NCBI GenBank assembly: GCA_030248195.1
Contig: JASAND010020693.1
Location: forward strand, 1-64,000
Source: Trissonchulus latispiculum
Lineage: Eukaryota; Nematoda; Enoplea; Enoplida; Ironidae
Length of the DNA stretch: 64,000 nt
Direction of reading: 5' to 3'
Shown: piece by piece, positions 12,101-25,416 of the stretch
How the letters are laid out: every line of letters begins with the position of its first letter
Numbering within the stretch: position 1 is the stretch's first letter
Made by a program: the position numbers and the translations under genes
Notes under the pieces: generated by a model
Databases searched by the model: none
Seen by the model: the letters and a program-made list of their open reading frames with translations, nothing else
Told to the model about the DNA's origin: nothing

Positions 12101-15100
12101 TAGGACTATCCATCTGTGGCCCAGCTACATCAGAAGATTCGTGAGAAGAAGGCCAATCTGATCTTTGCCGTGACCGGGGATCAGGTCCCTGTCTATCAGA
12201 ATCTCCGCACAGCCCTGCCCGACGTGAGCACTTCAGTTGGGGAGCTGGCCGGCGATTCTTCCAATGTTGTGGAGCTGATTGAAGCTGAATATGGAGTAAG
12301 ATAGAACGCGTCATTGGAAAAAGAATGTTTTACTTGAGGGGGGTGGGAGATTTAGGAGACGTTTTGGGGGGGGGGTGGTTTTTCGCATTTTTACGTTTTT
12401 TTATTTCTTTTAGCAGGGAATGTGCAATATTAATTTATTATGATTTCCATAGTCGTTTGGTTTGGTAATAATGTTAACCGTACATTTATTATGCAGAGTT
12501 TACATGTTGTTTTTGTTTGCAGAAAATATCAGAGAAAATCATTATGGTTGACAACGTCAATTCGACGGACGGCATTAAAATGTCCTACAGCACTCCCTGT
12601 AAAGGGTATGTCATGCATAATATGTAGCTACTACACTGTACGTAATATTTTAACTATTAGATTATGATTTTGTTTGGGAACTTGGAACGGGAGCAAAACT
12701 CAGACAGGGTGAACTGAAGTACTTTCGTTAAAGGCTTTTGTTTCTGACACGGGCTTGCGGGGAGGGGGATGTACAGAAGGGTATATAGCCGTTTAGCCTG
12801 TTGCTAAAATGATAAATATAGACTTACTAACCTGGCCTGGTATTTGGACTGATAGGGCAGCGTAATAAAAAACTAAGTTAAGGTTTGATTCCGCATTTCT
12901 TGCTATAAAAAATTGTGTATTTCATTTGCGGTATTATCGTTTTATTGTGAAATCATACGTACGCACATTATAAAGTTCAGAATTTGTTTGCTTGTTTGTT
13001 TGTTTGTTTGTTTTGTTTATTTATTTCTTCTCATTTTAGACGCGTCTGGAACCAGACGAATGTCTGCGATGGCATCATGCTGGGCGATGAAGTGGTGTTC
13101 AACATCAGCCTGGAAGTGGTGGAGTGCACGGAGCAGCGTCAGTTTCACATCAATGTGGGGCCGGCCGGTCTCACGGACGTGCTCCAGATTGATGTGACCG
13201 TGCTCTGTGACTGTGACTGTGGAAAGGATGTTGTAAGTGTGCTGTGCTGTTTCGGTGCTGTTTCTGTGCTGTGCTGTGCTGAAGGCTGTGGGTTCGATCT
13301 TTGGCAAAAGGCCAAAATGTTTCCGGGGTGGGGGGGGGAAGCGGTTCCTTCCCTCGCGATTCGAAGATGGAACTATTTAAAAACAGAGCAAAGGGCAAAA
13401 ATACCCAATAAATTTGGCGCCGCCGACGCGAATTTTGTCTTGTTAACGGCATATTTAAGGTTTATAATGAAAAGGCATGAAACGTCTCAGATTTTGCGGA
13501 GAAACTTCTATTTTTGCCTAAATAGATCTAAACATTTCCCTGATTCTTCAAAATAAAGAGAAGAAAATATTTAAAGGCCGATTTTATTGGAAAATAAATT
13601 CCTTCAGCGAGCACCCCTCCAAATCCTCACTAGACAGATTTTTCCCAGTGGAACCGCCCCCGTCATGGAATCAATGCGTATGCTATTCTTTTATTATTGG
13701 ATTACTTTTAAAGTACAAAATTTGGGCAGCAAGAAGCTTATTGGCGATTTTAGGCTTGGTTCAACTGAGCCCCTCTCACCAATTAAACCTTTTACGGCGA
13801 ATTTTAGCGTTTTAGAATTCTGATTAATTAAAATTGTCAAAAATCATACCAATGGCTGAATTATATAAGTAGTTTTAGGCGAAAAATTCCACGCCGTAGT
13901 AACAGTTAGTATGGCGAAAATTTTATCTTTAGTAAATAGTATATTGTACTAATCCATGTAAGTTTTTTCAGAATTTTGTGTTTATATTTTCTAAAGTTTT
14001 TCATGGGTCTCTTTTTTCTAGAGTCGTAATGATCCAACCTGTAACTATGAGGGGGATTTGATCTGCGGTGTCTGCATCTGCCATGGCTCTAGAGTGGGTC
14101 GAAAGTGTGAGTGCGAGTCCGCCGGTCGCTCAACGGCCCAACTGGATGCCATGTGCCGAAAGTAGGCAGGCAATTAATTAACTGTTGTGTTAATTAACTG
14201 TGTGTTAACTAATAGTGTAAGTAGTCCCTTCGCAGTTAACACCATATAAAAATTATTAGCTGTTTTTTGAGAAACTAACTGAAATTAACGTCACTTTGCT
14301 GTTTCTTGTGTCACAAGTGTATAAATTCTTAACCAAAACATAGCTAAACAATTTTCTATTTTAATACCAAAATTGTTGTTTACATAATTAACAGTTATTA
14401 AAATTATAAGTACTTCCTAGACGTACGTACCTAAAATCTTTCCTTTAATTTATTCTAAGTCCCAATTTTCGTATAATAGGACTTAACTTTCTTTCATGGG
14501 TCCTATGGTAGTTCTCGAAGGGAGGCTGAAGCTTGTTGTTTCTTACGTAAAAGCAAGAGTAGTGCTGATGTTTTCTTATTGGTCGGAGAATTTTGGAACT
14601 AGTCGTGACTTTGTTAATTCTTGGAATTGTAGCTTATGGTGACAGTTGATGAATATTTTGTGCTACTTTTCCAGTTTTTATATTTCCTGAACTATTACGA
14701 AACAAGACTGAAAGTGTGAGTCAAAGCTTCGTCAGAGAAAGGCTTGAAAGAGACCGACTGAGTTTTTATACTTTTTGATTGAGAGAACCTTCGACTTTTC
14801 GACAAGGCGTCATTAGAAAAGGGAGATACGGTAACACGTGAGAGGCGGAGCTAGCTGAAGTATAAAAGTCTATGTTTTAAGTCATTGTGGCTGTTGGGCT
14901 TTGTGCTGTGTGCCTGGTTGCTCGTTGCCTTGCCTTTGTCTATACCTGTGGACTGAACTCTATATCTTGACTTTGTTATAACCTTGCCCTCTGCTTCATA
15001 GTAAAAGCCTAGTGTGTTCACTGATGCCTAAGACGAGCAACGATCCACAACCCTAACCGTCATAAGGCCTACACGGACCAGATTTCCACGCTTCCACAAC

Positions 15101-18100
15101 AGAACTTTTGAAGGACCTCAAGGCCTCGTGACATTTGGTAGCAGAGCGTGGTTGGCTCTGTCTACTTCTAGATCCGAAGAAACTGCCAGTCAATCAGCCA
15201 GCCACCGCCAGACGAAGAATCCGAAGAATCGAAGACCCACATCAGCAATGAAAATCATCGCAGCCTCCTATCAGCTCCTGGTAATAATCCTCAGCGTCAT
15301 CAGCTCCAGTATGATCAATGATCAGATTCATCAGTCCATCGTCAGATCCGCCGAAGTCTCAGTCAAACCCCACCTACCAAATCCAGTCCCCGCGAAATCA
15401 GACTTTCGAGACGCCCGAAGACCAGTCCTACCTACTAGAAATCCGATGATCCGTCCCGCGATCAATCAGAACCCGATGGAAAACTCAGCCGAAGAAGAAG
15501 GCTCAGGCGACTCCGAAGACGACGAAGATGATTCGCCCGATGCCAGTCCCTGGACCGTATCAGATGCCTTTATCAGAACTGACAAACCTAGACTCTGAAG
15601 CTGAAACGATAGACTCTCAAATGGACAATTTGGTTTGTATATATGTGCATGCTCTTGACTTAGACTTTGTTTACTGTATTATTGTAAAGTAATTTTGTGA
15701 GCTCCAGGTTCAACCTTGGACAAAGAGTAATAACTCCCGGTTACAACCTGGGCTAGAGTGTTGTAGGACTGATTCCTGATACGCTCAGGCCAGTCCAGGG
15801 TCTTGCTGATTCCTGATACGCTCAGGCCAGCCAAAAGAATAGCTGATTCCTGATGCGCTCAGGCCAGTCCAGAGTTTTCTTAGTTTCCCTAGCCCTGTGT
15901 TGCTCCAGGTTCTTCCCTGGCCAGTCCTCTAGTGTTTGTTCTCCCGGTTTTTCTCCAAACCAGGGCCAGTTTGAGTGTTAGTTGAGTTATATGCACTGCT
16001 ATTCCCGGTTCAGCCTGGGCTAGTAGCAGCTCTGTTACCCCCTCCTCTTGCTGTTATTGTTGTGTAATGTTGTTTCGTGTATTGTTCGGATGGAGAGGGA
16101 GGGAAGAGTTAACAAAAACCGAAAACATAATGTTGTTCAGAGGGAAAAGGCTACTGAAATTTCAGTGTATATAAAAACAAATGGTATCATTTTTTGACAG
16201 AAAACCAGAGCTCTGATAGTTTTCCAAATCTACGAGTTTACGTAATTCAACGGATAGAATTTTAACTGAAAACGGGTGATACGCATTTAAAGGTTTTGGG
16301 ACAGTTTGACGTAACCGATGAGCATACAGACTGACTGGTGAACGATTTTAAGAGTACAGTGACGCTGATCAGCCATATATTTTTTGCACTTGTCTTGAGC
16401 TGAATTTTGAATTTGAAAACCTAGTTGCGATTTTAGTCTCTAAAAATTCGCACGGCTAGTCATAGATTTTGTTGCGGCATCAGACGTTTCCTGAGTAACC
16501 TGACCAGACGTTAGCAGTTACAGAAAAGGTTACTAGTTTCTAGCTTTGTTAACGTTTTGATTTTATTAGCAGTTTTGTAACCTGACTGAAGCGAATTTAG
16601 AAGAATTTTAGCTGGAATGTTTGACTTAATTCAGTTTTGAGCTACGGCACCAAACAGATGCACTGCTGCATAGTTTGAAGTTTGAAGTTTCTGAGATTTC
16701 ACTGACGTACCTAAGATTGACGTGCACTTCTTTCATGAGCAAGAGTAGTTTGAGCTAGATGCGCCTAAGACAGTTTTCCTGTAGTTTTGCCTTCCGATTA
16801 AGGCCTAATGTAGTTTTGCCTTCTGATTAAGGCCGGTATTTGTCCTACGCTGCGGGTGTAGTGACCTGACGTTTGGGACCTGCGGGTGTCCTCACTGTTC
16901 TGAGATTATTTGTTCCTGTGTATCGAGTTTGAATTTTAGTTTTCGATAGGGCTTTATGAAAGTAAGTGCACACCGCTGAAATAGTACTGTAGAAAGGTCG
17001 TCAGTTCAATAAGCCGTTCACTTAAGTTTTGCTGCGAACGACAGAATCAAACTCTGAGCAATTTTAAGCAGAATTTTGCTGTGCATCTGCGTCACTTGAA
17101 TTTTTCGCGAAATAAGTTGAGTTGAGTAAAACTGTAACTAAATAGATGAATCTAGCAACTGAATTTTCGGGATCGTTAACGCTTACGACATTGTAGCGAT
17201 GAACAGGAAGTACAAATTTTACAGTCAGAGCTGCAGTCTGCAGACTAGTCTAACTGAATGAGAGCATTTTAGTAATTAATGTTGATTAAGAATAATTCAG
17301 AAATGGTAGCTTACAGAGATAAAATTTGATAGTTGGAGCCGCAAGTAGATTAAATTACAAGATTAATCCAGTCGAAAATAATCTTAGAAAAGTTTGAATA
17401 TATAATTAAGTGATTAATTATAGCAAGTCTGAATACAGTGGAAATTTGAAATTTTTATCGAAAAGGTGAATTCAGAAAATAGGTGGTAAAGCGCGCATAC
17501 TACTTATTTGATGAATCTAGAGATTACCGAAAATTTTAATTGTATTCCAACTGTATTCTTACTTGATGCAATTGCGAAAACTGAAATTGAGTGAGCGAAC
17601 TCGAATCTGATTCAAAAATATTAATTGCAAACTAAGAAGACTTTATGAATTCAGCAAAGCGTTTGCGGGGCAATTGTGCTGTAATGTTACATAATAAAAG
17701 TTAGCGCTCGAATTTTAGTAGCTTTGACTGAAACTGAGTTCAAATCGATAATTTCTGAATGATTGGCTTAAATATTGAACTTTGAAGTTTATGAATTGAA
17801 GTTTTGAAGTGAATCTGTTCGAATGTTCTAAAACGAAAATCTGAATTTTTAAGTAGAGACTGGTTAATCGCTGAACAAATATTCGAAAATGTTTGGCTAA
17901 TATGAAATTTTGATAAATTTATGACAATTAATATTCGGTCACTATTAAGTAAACGATAGGATTGCTCAAATTTTGTGAAAGAATAGTAGCCTTCTAGTCG
18001 AATGCAGAAAAATTTCAAGTTAACATCAGCACAAACAGTTGAAGTTTATCAGCATAAGATGGTCTTACGGTAGCAAGAATATAGATATGAATAGTAAAAC

Positions 18101-21100
18101 AATAATTTGAAAAGTTTGAATTGTGTATACGTGATTGTACCGTGTTTCTAATTAACGAAGGTGTTTCTCTGTACGGTATATATTTGTATTGATTTATTTT
18201 GTATACTATTACTCACAATTTCGTTGTATTTTTATTGGGAGTCAGGATTTTGAAATTTTGAATTGAGTAACTTCAAAGTTTTGCTTTTTGCAATGCAAAA
18301 ATTTTGCTTGAATCCTAAGCTGATCACATCAACACAGAGTCTTGAGTCGCAGAGTCTAGGGTTAGGCTCCACGGATTACTTGCACGGTAGTGAGGCAACT
18401 GCAATTGAGATGTCGTAAGTTAGCTCGCCTGACCGATCCTGACAGGTTCGTACAACCTCCCCACATGGCGACGAAATGTTTGACGACGCACAAGCTGGAA
18501 CTGACTGAATGTTGCTATGCCCCAGACCAGTTGCACCCAGCGCGTCCCTGCTGATCGGCGGCATTCGAGACTTTTTGAGTGATCTAACAGTTAGCCACAT
18601 GCATACAAGCTTTCGTTTCTACCTCCCTGACTCCGTAACTCGTTAACCGTCTGTTTCCGCAATAAGCTTTGAAGCTTCCAGGCAGACTGTTTGTTTCGTA
18701 CATATAAAAACACATATATTCTGTCCTACAATAGCTAAAAAAGTTACCGCGCGACCAGTTAAACCCATATTATGTAGACCTTCTTGCTACTAGAGTACGT
18801 AAGCAACTATAGTATACGCAATGTCTAAACCCATACTTCGGATAAAAGAGGTTCCCTAAACCTTAAACTTTGAATGTACCACTTGGTCCGAAACAATCTG
18901 AAACTTTCGTCTTGTCTACAGTCTATGTACGTAATGATAAAACCGAAATTTATTCTTTTGAGCGAAGACTGTGGAATCAAATTAAATATATAAACTTTTC
19001 CGCCCGGGCATATTTCTAAATTAGTTTAATTTACCAGACCCAGAAGCTGGCTACCTACGCAGAACTCGCAAGATCAGACTGTTAACACGTACGTATATGC
19101 TTGTGATTTAATCACACTGACTTTAAATATCTTTAGACTTGTTAATGCCTAAAATATAAGTCAGGTACGTATAAATTTTCTCCAGTGACTTCAGTGAAAG
19201 TATAGGAAACTATTTCAGAAACAAATTAACGGCGTGCCCGAGTATAAAGGAAAATGTAAGCGATTTGGATAAATTTTAGTGGTTCCTTGTTAAGAATAAA
19301 CATCGAAGAAACCGACTGCCGTAAATAAATACCCAATTTTCTAAAGTAATCTTAGTTTAGTTACGTATGTTGTACATTACTATCTAGCTAAACAATGCAA
19401 TACATTACTAAAATTGTTTCAATAAAATTATGACTTTACAAATGTTTAAACTGCTTAAAGTTTGAGCTTCAATGGTTTCGAGTTGAAAACTTTTACTATT
19501 TTGATAAAAACGAAATCCAGTATATACTCAATTTCATTTATATTGAATTTCATTGTAACAGCAATGTTCCAGTGGTCGCAAAATAATTAACAAATATATA
19601 CTTAGTTAAACAAAAGCTTTTACATTCTAACACTATTTAGTTTGATACTAATAAAATTATTTCTCTGATGCTAGAAATATACAATCAAAGATATGCAAAT
19701 TCAGCAGTCAAAAATTCAAAGTGCATATAGGAAGTATTGGCGGGTGATTTGCATAATCCAGTTCAATTAGTGACATTTTTAAACCAAAATTTATTGTGCT
19801 ACTAAATTCAGTAATTTATAAACTTACAAAGTAGAATTGGAATCGAAATAAAATGGAATGTATATAATGGAATGATTTGGACGTGAGCAAAAATGGAATG
19901 GCACTGGAATGTCTGGTTAGGAATGAGTAGGGAATGTAGAGAGGGAATGGGAGGCGCGACAGCACAGTAGATCAAAAACAGAATAAACTGGGATGGCCCT
20001 AGCTGTTCTTTGCCAACTGCGCAAAGCGCCTGTTTCCAGTATATAGTGGCATCGTTCTTCGAGTTTCTCGGCCCAGGAGGGCGTCTATTTTTTCAACAGG
20101 GGAGAGGATGACATAAAAATTAAATTTTGATTGTAAAATTTTATAAATTGACGCTGTTCAATCGAATGGTTAATTTGGGTTTAATGATCGTTCAAAACTG
20201 TGGTTTAATTTGTAGTAAAAATTAATTTGCAGTTAAAATTTTCCTCAAAGTACCCCTTTTGGTTCGCAGAAAAGTTGCCAAAAACCTAATTGCCTAATTT
20301 GTTCCGGCCCAGTTTCTGTTCTTTTAGGTGTCATTCCAATTAAAAAGCCTAATTTGTAAAACAAAACTTAGATTTCCGGCCAGAATTATATGCGCAATGG
20401 TAAAAGTTTGCCAAAAGTCTGAGTGTATAGCTTACGTATACATACGACATTATATCTTAGCTATAAGCATTCGTACGTAGTAATTATATACAAACAGCAA
20501 AGATGCTAATGCACATAGGAATACGTACACACAAATATATAATAGCCTACATAGGCGTAGAACACATAGCAGCGTAGCACGTGTACACATACACAGCAAC
20601 TTCGCACTATGCACACACAAACTTAGCAGTTGCAATAAAGCTATACTTTGGCTTCAAAAGTTTTAAGACTTCGACGTGTAGTGGTAATTGTTTTGGATTT
20701 GCACGCGCCCGCCCATAGATCGAATCACAGAACATTAACAGCAACTGACAAAAAAGTTTCCGTTCATATGGGGTGAAATTATTTTTGTGATATCATTTAT
20801 ATTGTCATTATAATCATTGTCGTATTTAATCTGTAGTAATTGCCGTATCTTATTCGTATGTTATCATGTAGTTGCTTTTTAGTGCTTGCTTATGCTTATC
20901 CTATACCCTGTATTGTTACTGTACTGTATTACTGTGTGTTTGAAACAGGAGTTTCAACTTCTGAAGGGGTGAGTGATGTCACAAGTGTATAAATTCTTAA
21001 CCAAAACATAGCTAAACAATTTTCTATTTTAATACCAAAATTGTTGTTTACATAATTAACAGTTATTAAAATTATAAGTACTTCCTAGACGTACGTACCT

Positions 21101-24100
21101 AAAATCTTTCCTTTAAATTATTCTAAGTCCCAATTTTCGTATAATAGGACTTAACTTTCTTTCATGGGTCCTATGGTAGTTCTCGAAGGGAGGCTGAAGC
21201 TTGTTGTTTCTTACGTAAAAGCAAGAGTAGTGCTGATGTTTTCTTATTGGTCGGAGAATTTTGGAACTAGTCGTGACTTTGTTAATTCTTGGAATTGTAG
21301 CTTATGGTGACAGTTGATGAATATTTTGTGCTACTTTTCCAGTTTTTATATTTCCTGAACTATTACGAAACAAGACTGAAAGTGTGAGTCAAAGCTTCGT
21401 CAGAGAAAGGCTTGAAAGAGACCGACTGAGTTTTTATACTTTTTGATTGAGAGAACCTTCGACTTTTCGACAAGGCGTCATTAGAAAAGGGAGATACGGT
21501 AACACGTGAGAGGCGGAGCTAGCTGAAGTATAAAAGTCTATGTTTTAAGTCATTGTGGCTGTTGGGCTTTGTGCTGTGTACCTGGTTGCTCGTTGCCTTG
21601 CCTTTGTCTATACCTGTGGACTGAACTCTATATCTTGACTTTGTTATAACCTTGCCCTCTGCTTCATAGTAAAAGCCTAGTGTGTTCACTGATGCCTAAG
21701 ACGAGCAACGATCCACAACCCTAACCGTCATAAGGCCTACACGGACCAGATTTCCACGCTTCCACAACAGAACTTTTGAAGGACCTCAAGGCCTCGTGAC
21801 ACTTGGTTTTGTTTCTTTTTTTGGTAATTTATTGTATTTTTTAATTTTGCTATTTCTAGGGGTAACGATACCCGTACGCCGCTGTGTGAGAACCGGGGTC
21901 AGTGTAAGTGTGGTCAGTGTGAATGCTTTAAACCCGATGAGCCCTGGAAAGAGATTACCGGGCAGTTCTGTGAGTGTGACAACTTCAGCTGCCCACGACA
22001 TAATCGTGCCATGTGCAACAGTAGGTCAATACGGTTACTATGCTTTCTTTACTTTGGTCTTAGATTTTGTGGGGCGCTTTATTTAGTACATTGAAAATGT
22101 TTTTTGTGTATAATTATCCTATTTTTTTCTACTGAGACAGAGAGACTAATTATAGGGGAGCGCGAGAGCGCTCTCCTATATAAAATATGAGTGTAAAAGG
22201 CTCAGCGCGGCCCTTGGAGACCCCTTCGAGCACCGTGCCAGCTAGATACTCAACGAAACTAGACAAATTTGGTATCGTTGGAATCAGCACGACGAGTGCT
22301 ACAAGTCGCAAAAAAGTTTTGGTCAAAATTTCCAACTTTGAAAATTTTCGCTTCCGGGCAAGTTAGGTCCGTTTGTTTTTTTCCGTTACGCTCGGAAAAG
22401 TGCAATTTTCTGAACGTATATCTCCCGAAAGTGAACCTTTTTGATAGTTTTACGCTGCCCGGCCCGGCATGCCTCCTGGACGGCCGGCCAAAAGTGGCCT
22501 CACGGCTGTTTTGGCCAAAAAAGGTCAATTTTGTGTCAGAGTTGCAGGGCCCAGGGAACAAACTACAGACAAGCTGATTGTTGCATAAGAAACTTTGGGT
22601 TGGGTACCATGGAATAGCGAGGGCGATTTTCGATATCTGGTTGGGATCGTTCAGGCGGCCGGCCCAAAGTTGGTCCGGCCAAATAGCCATTTTGGAAAAA
22701 CTTCTGGTCCGGCCAAATAGCCATTTTGGAAAAACTTCTGGTCCGGCCAAATAGCCATTTTGGAAAAACTTGTAAGTCGCAACTCTACAGGAAATAGTAA
22801 AAAATAGGCCTAAATATGTTGTACGCATATAAGGGTTATCGGGATCGCTGGACACGATGAGCATAGTCGCAGCGCGGTGCGGAGCTGCTATCGTGCTGCA
22901 CTGTTATGCAGCAACCACAGAATGCTGGCTGTAGGCATACTGTAAACGGTAAAACATATTAAATTGGTTGTGTAGATAGCTCAGGACATGGCAAATTAAC
23001 GTAGCTACATTGACACTATAGTTTGCATCTGGTTGCGCTGCAGTAGAGTGCTGCTTAAGTACAGCACGGCCTATAACTAGCTACAGGTAAGTTGCGATTG
23101 TCTGAAATTTTGTGTACAAGTGTGACAGAGCATTGCAAATCGTGCCGTATGAGTTTCCTTCACTGACAGTAAAGTTTGCATCTGTTTGCGCGGAGTGCTG
23201 CTGACGTACAGCACGGCCTATAACTAGCTACAGGTAAGACGCAATAGTCCGAAATTTTGTGTACAAGTGTGGCAGAGCATTGCAAATCGTGCCGTATGCG
23301 TTTCCTTCACTGACAGTAAAGTTTGCATCTGGTTGCGCTGCAGTGGAGTACTGCTGAAGTACAGCACGGCCTATAACTAGCTACAGGTAAGACGCAATAG
23401 TCCGAAATTTTGTGTACAAGTGTGGCAGAGCATTGCAAATCGTGCCGTATTAGTTTCCTTCACTAACAGTAAAGTTTGCATCTGTTTGCGCGGAGTGCTG
23501 CTGAAGTACAGCACGGCCTATAACTGGCTACAGGTAAGACCCAATAGTCCGAAATTTTGTGTACAAGTGTGGCAGAGCATTGCAAATCCTGCCGTATTAG
23601 TTTCCTTCACTGACAGTAAAGTTTGCATCCATGGGCGCACCCAGGGGGGGTTTGGGGGTTCCGACCCCCCCCCCTTTTTGTCCGACCCCCCCAGGAATTT
23701 TTGGGGAGAAAGCAAAAATTGAACTATTTTTAGTGCATACAATTAAAAATTATAAAAATTTTTCGCGCCTGCGGCGCTTTTCTATCTCGATTTTTATAAT
23801 TTTCTCGCCTGCGGCGCTTTTCTAACTGAATTTTCAAAATTTTTCGCGCCTGCGGCGCCTTTCTGACTGAATTTAAAAATTTTTCTCGTCTGCGGCGCTA
23901 ATGTTTAATAACTGTTACAACGTTTTGGCGCGTCCGGCGCTTTTTTACCTCAAGTTGTCGCGCCTGCTTCGCTTTTTTCTGTTTACATTTTACTGAATTT
24001 CCGCGACTGCGGCACTATTGTATCTCGATGTTAACAAATTAAAATTTTAACAACGCGCCTGGCAGAGCTTTTTATTCAAATCTTTTCAAGCTTTCCAATA

Positions 24101-25337
24101 CAAATTTTGCCATTATGTCAAAGAATTTCTCAACTTGTATTGAAATCTTTTTAGATTTTCATTACGGCTTTTTTCAACATGTCAAAAATTTTCCCAACTT
24201 TTTCCCAGCTCCGCCCCCCAGACCCCCCGCCTGGCGACTAGTCTTAAATCTCGTCATTTTTGCTGCACCCAAAATGAACTCTGTTGAAAATTTTGCCGCC
24301 ACCCCCCCCCCGCGTAAACGTGTCAGGCGAAAGCAAAAAATTTTTTCGGCTCGACCCCCCCCCTTTTCAAAATTCTGGGTGCGCCCCTGTTTGCATCTGT
24401 TTGCGCGGAGTGCTGCTGAAGTACAGCACGGCCTATAACTGGCTACAGGTAAGACCCAATAGTCCGAAATTTTGTGTACAAGTGTGGCAGAGCATTGCAA
24501 ATCGTGCCGTATTATGTAGGGGCGCGATAGCGCCCCTACATAATATGGGTATAAAGGCGTCTGCGCGGCCCTCTGGAGGAGACCGTGTTGGCCTGGTGCC
24601 AGCTAATTAGAGGTCCGGCGGTGGTAAAAAGGTTACCATCGTAAACAACTCGAGTAGTACTACAAGTACCACCATACTTTTGGTTCGAATTCGAAACTTC
24701 GAATTTTTGCACTAGGCGATAGTTACCGTGCGTTTGTTTTTTTTTCTCGGTGAATAACGCTTATTGGAAATGCATTTTACGGCTAAGTGTTGGAACGATG
24801 TGGGCATTTTGGCACCATACTACTATTATATGTTGGTAGACAGGATCCCCCCATGCTACCTTTTTTTGGTCATTTTGGCACCTGGCCAATTTTGGCTCTG
24901 TGCCAAGGTCCCAAAGTCGGACTTTCGCTATTTTTCGCAAATTTTGGTCACACTTTTCTAGAACTGGGTAGAAGCTGGAGAGGTCTAGTATCTTTTGTTG
25001 AAAATTAACCAGTAGGGGTGCATAAAGTAACGAGGGGGATTTTTTAGTTTTGCTCCCTAGCTTTCAGGAGATGGGCCCAAACTTTGCATTTTTTTGGCCT
25101 GTTTGGGCGAATAGTTTCTAAGTCCCACTTTCACTGGAAATAGTCAAAAAGTCGCCAAAAACGGCGTTTTTCGGCCTCGGGGTGGTCCCCATATATAGTA
25201 AATCGGGGTCGCTGAAAACGATGAGCATACTGCCGATACCGCCCGAAGTGACCACTGGTCAGCATGGCTCCCGTGGTTCCTCGCCCAGGGTCAAAATTGG
25301 GGAAACTCCCTCTAAACAGCGTTTTTCGGCGTTTGGG

Positions 25338-25416
<79 letters not shown>

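Larger units (their letters stand above)
14309..21801 (+). mobile_element. LTR retrotransposon without pol genes (LARD-like), young insertion
   Basis: Two 825-bp LTRs (TG...CA ends) flank a 5.84-kb interior and are bordered by the duplication CTTG (14305-14308 and 21802-21805). The LTRs differ at two positions only (14449/21117 and 14912/21580). A primer-binding site follows the 5' LTR. No gag, protease, reverse transcriptase, RNase H or integrase motif was seen in six frames, so it needs enzymes in trans. It lies in intron 13 of the integrin gene in sense orientation. Confidence 0.92.

Noticed and set aside
23000..24510. CRISPR-like array
   Set aside because: Long 150-bp units without unique spacers in an animal genome; an ordinary tandem repeat.
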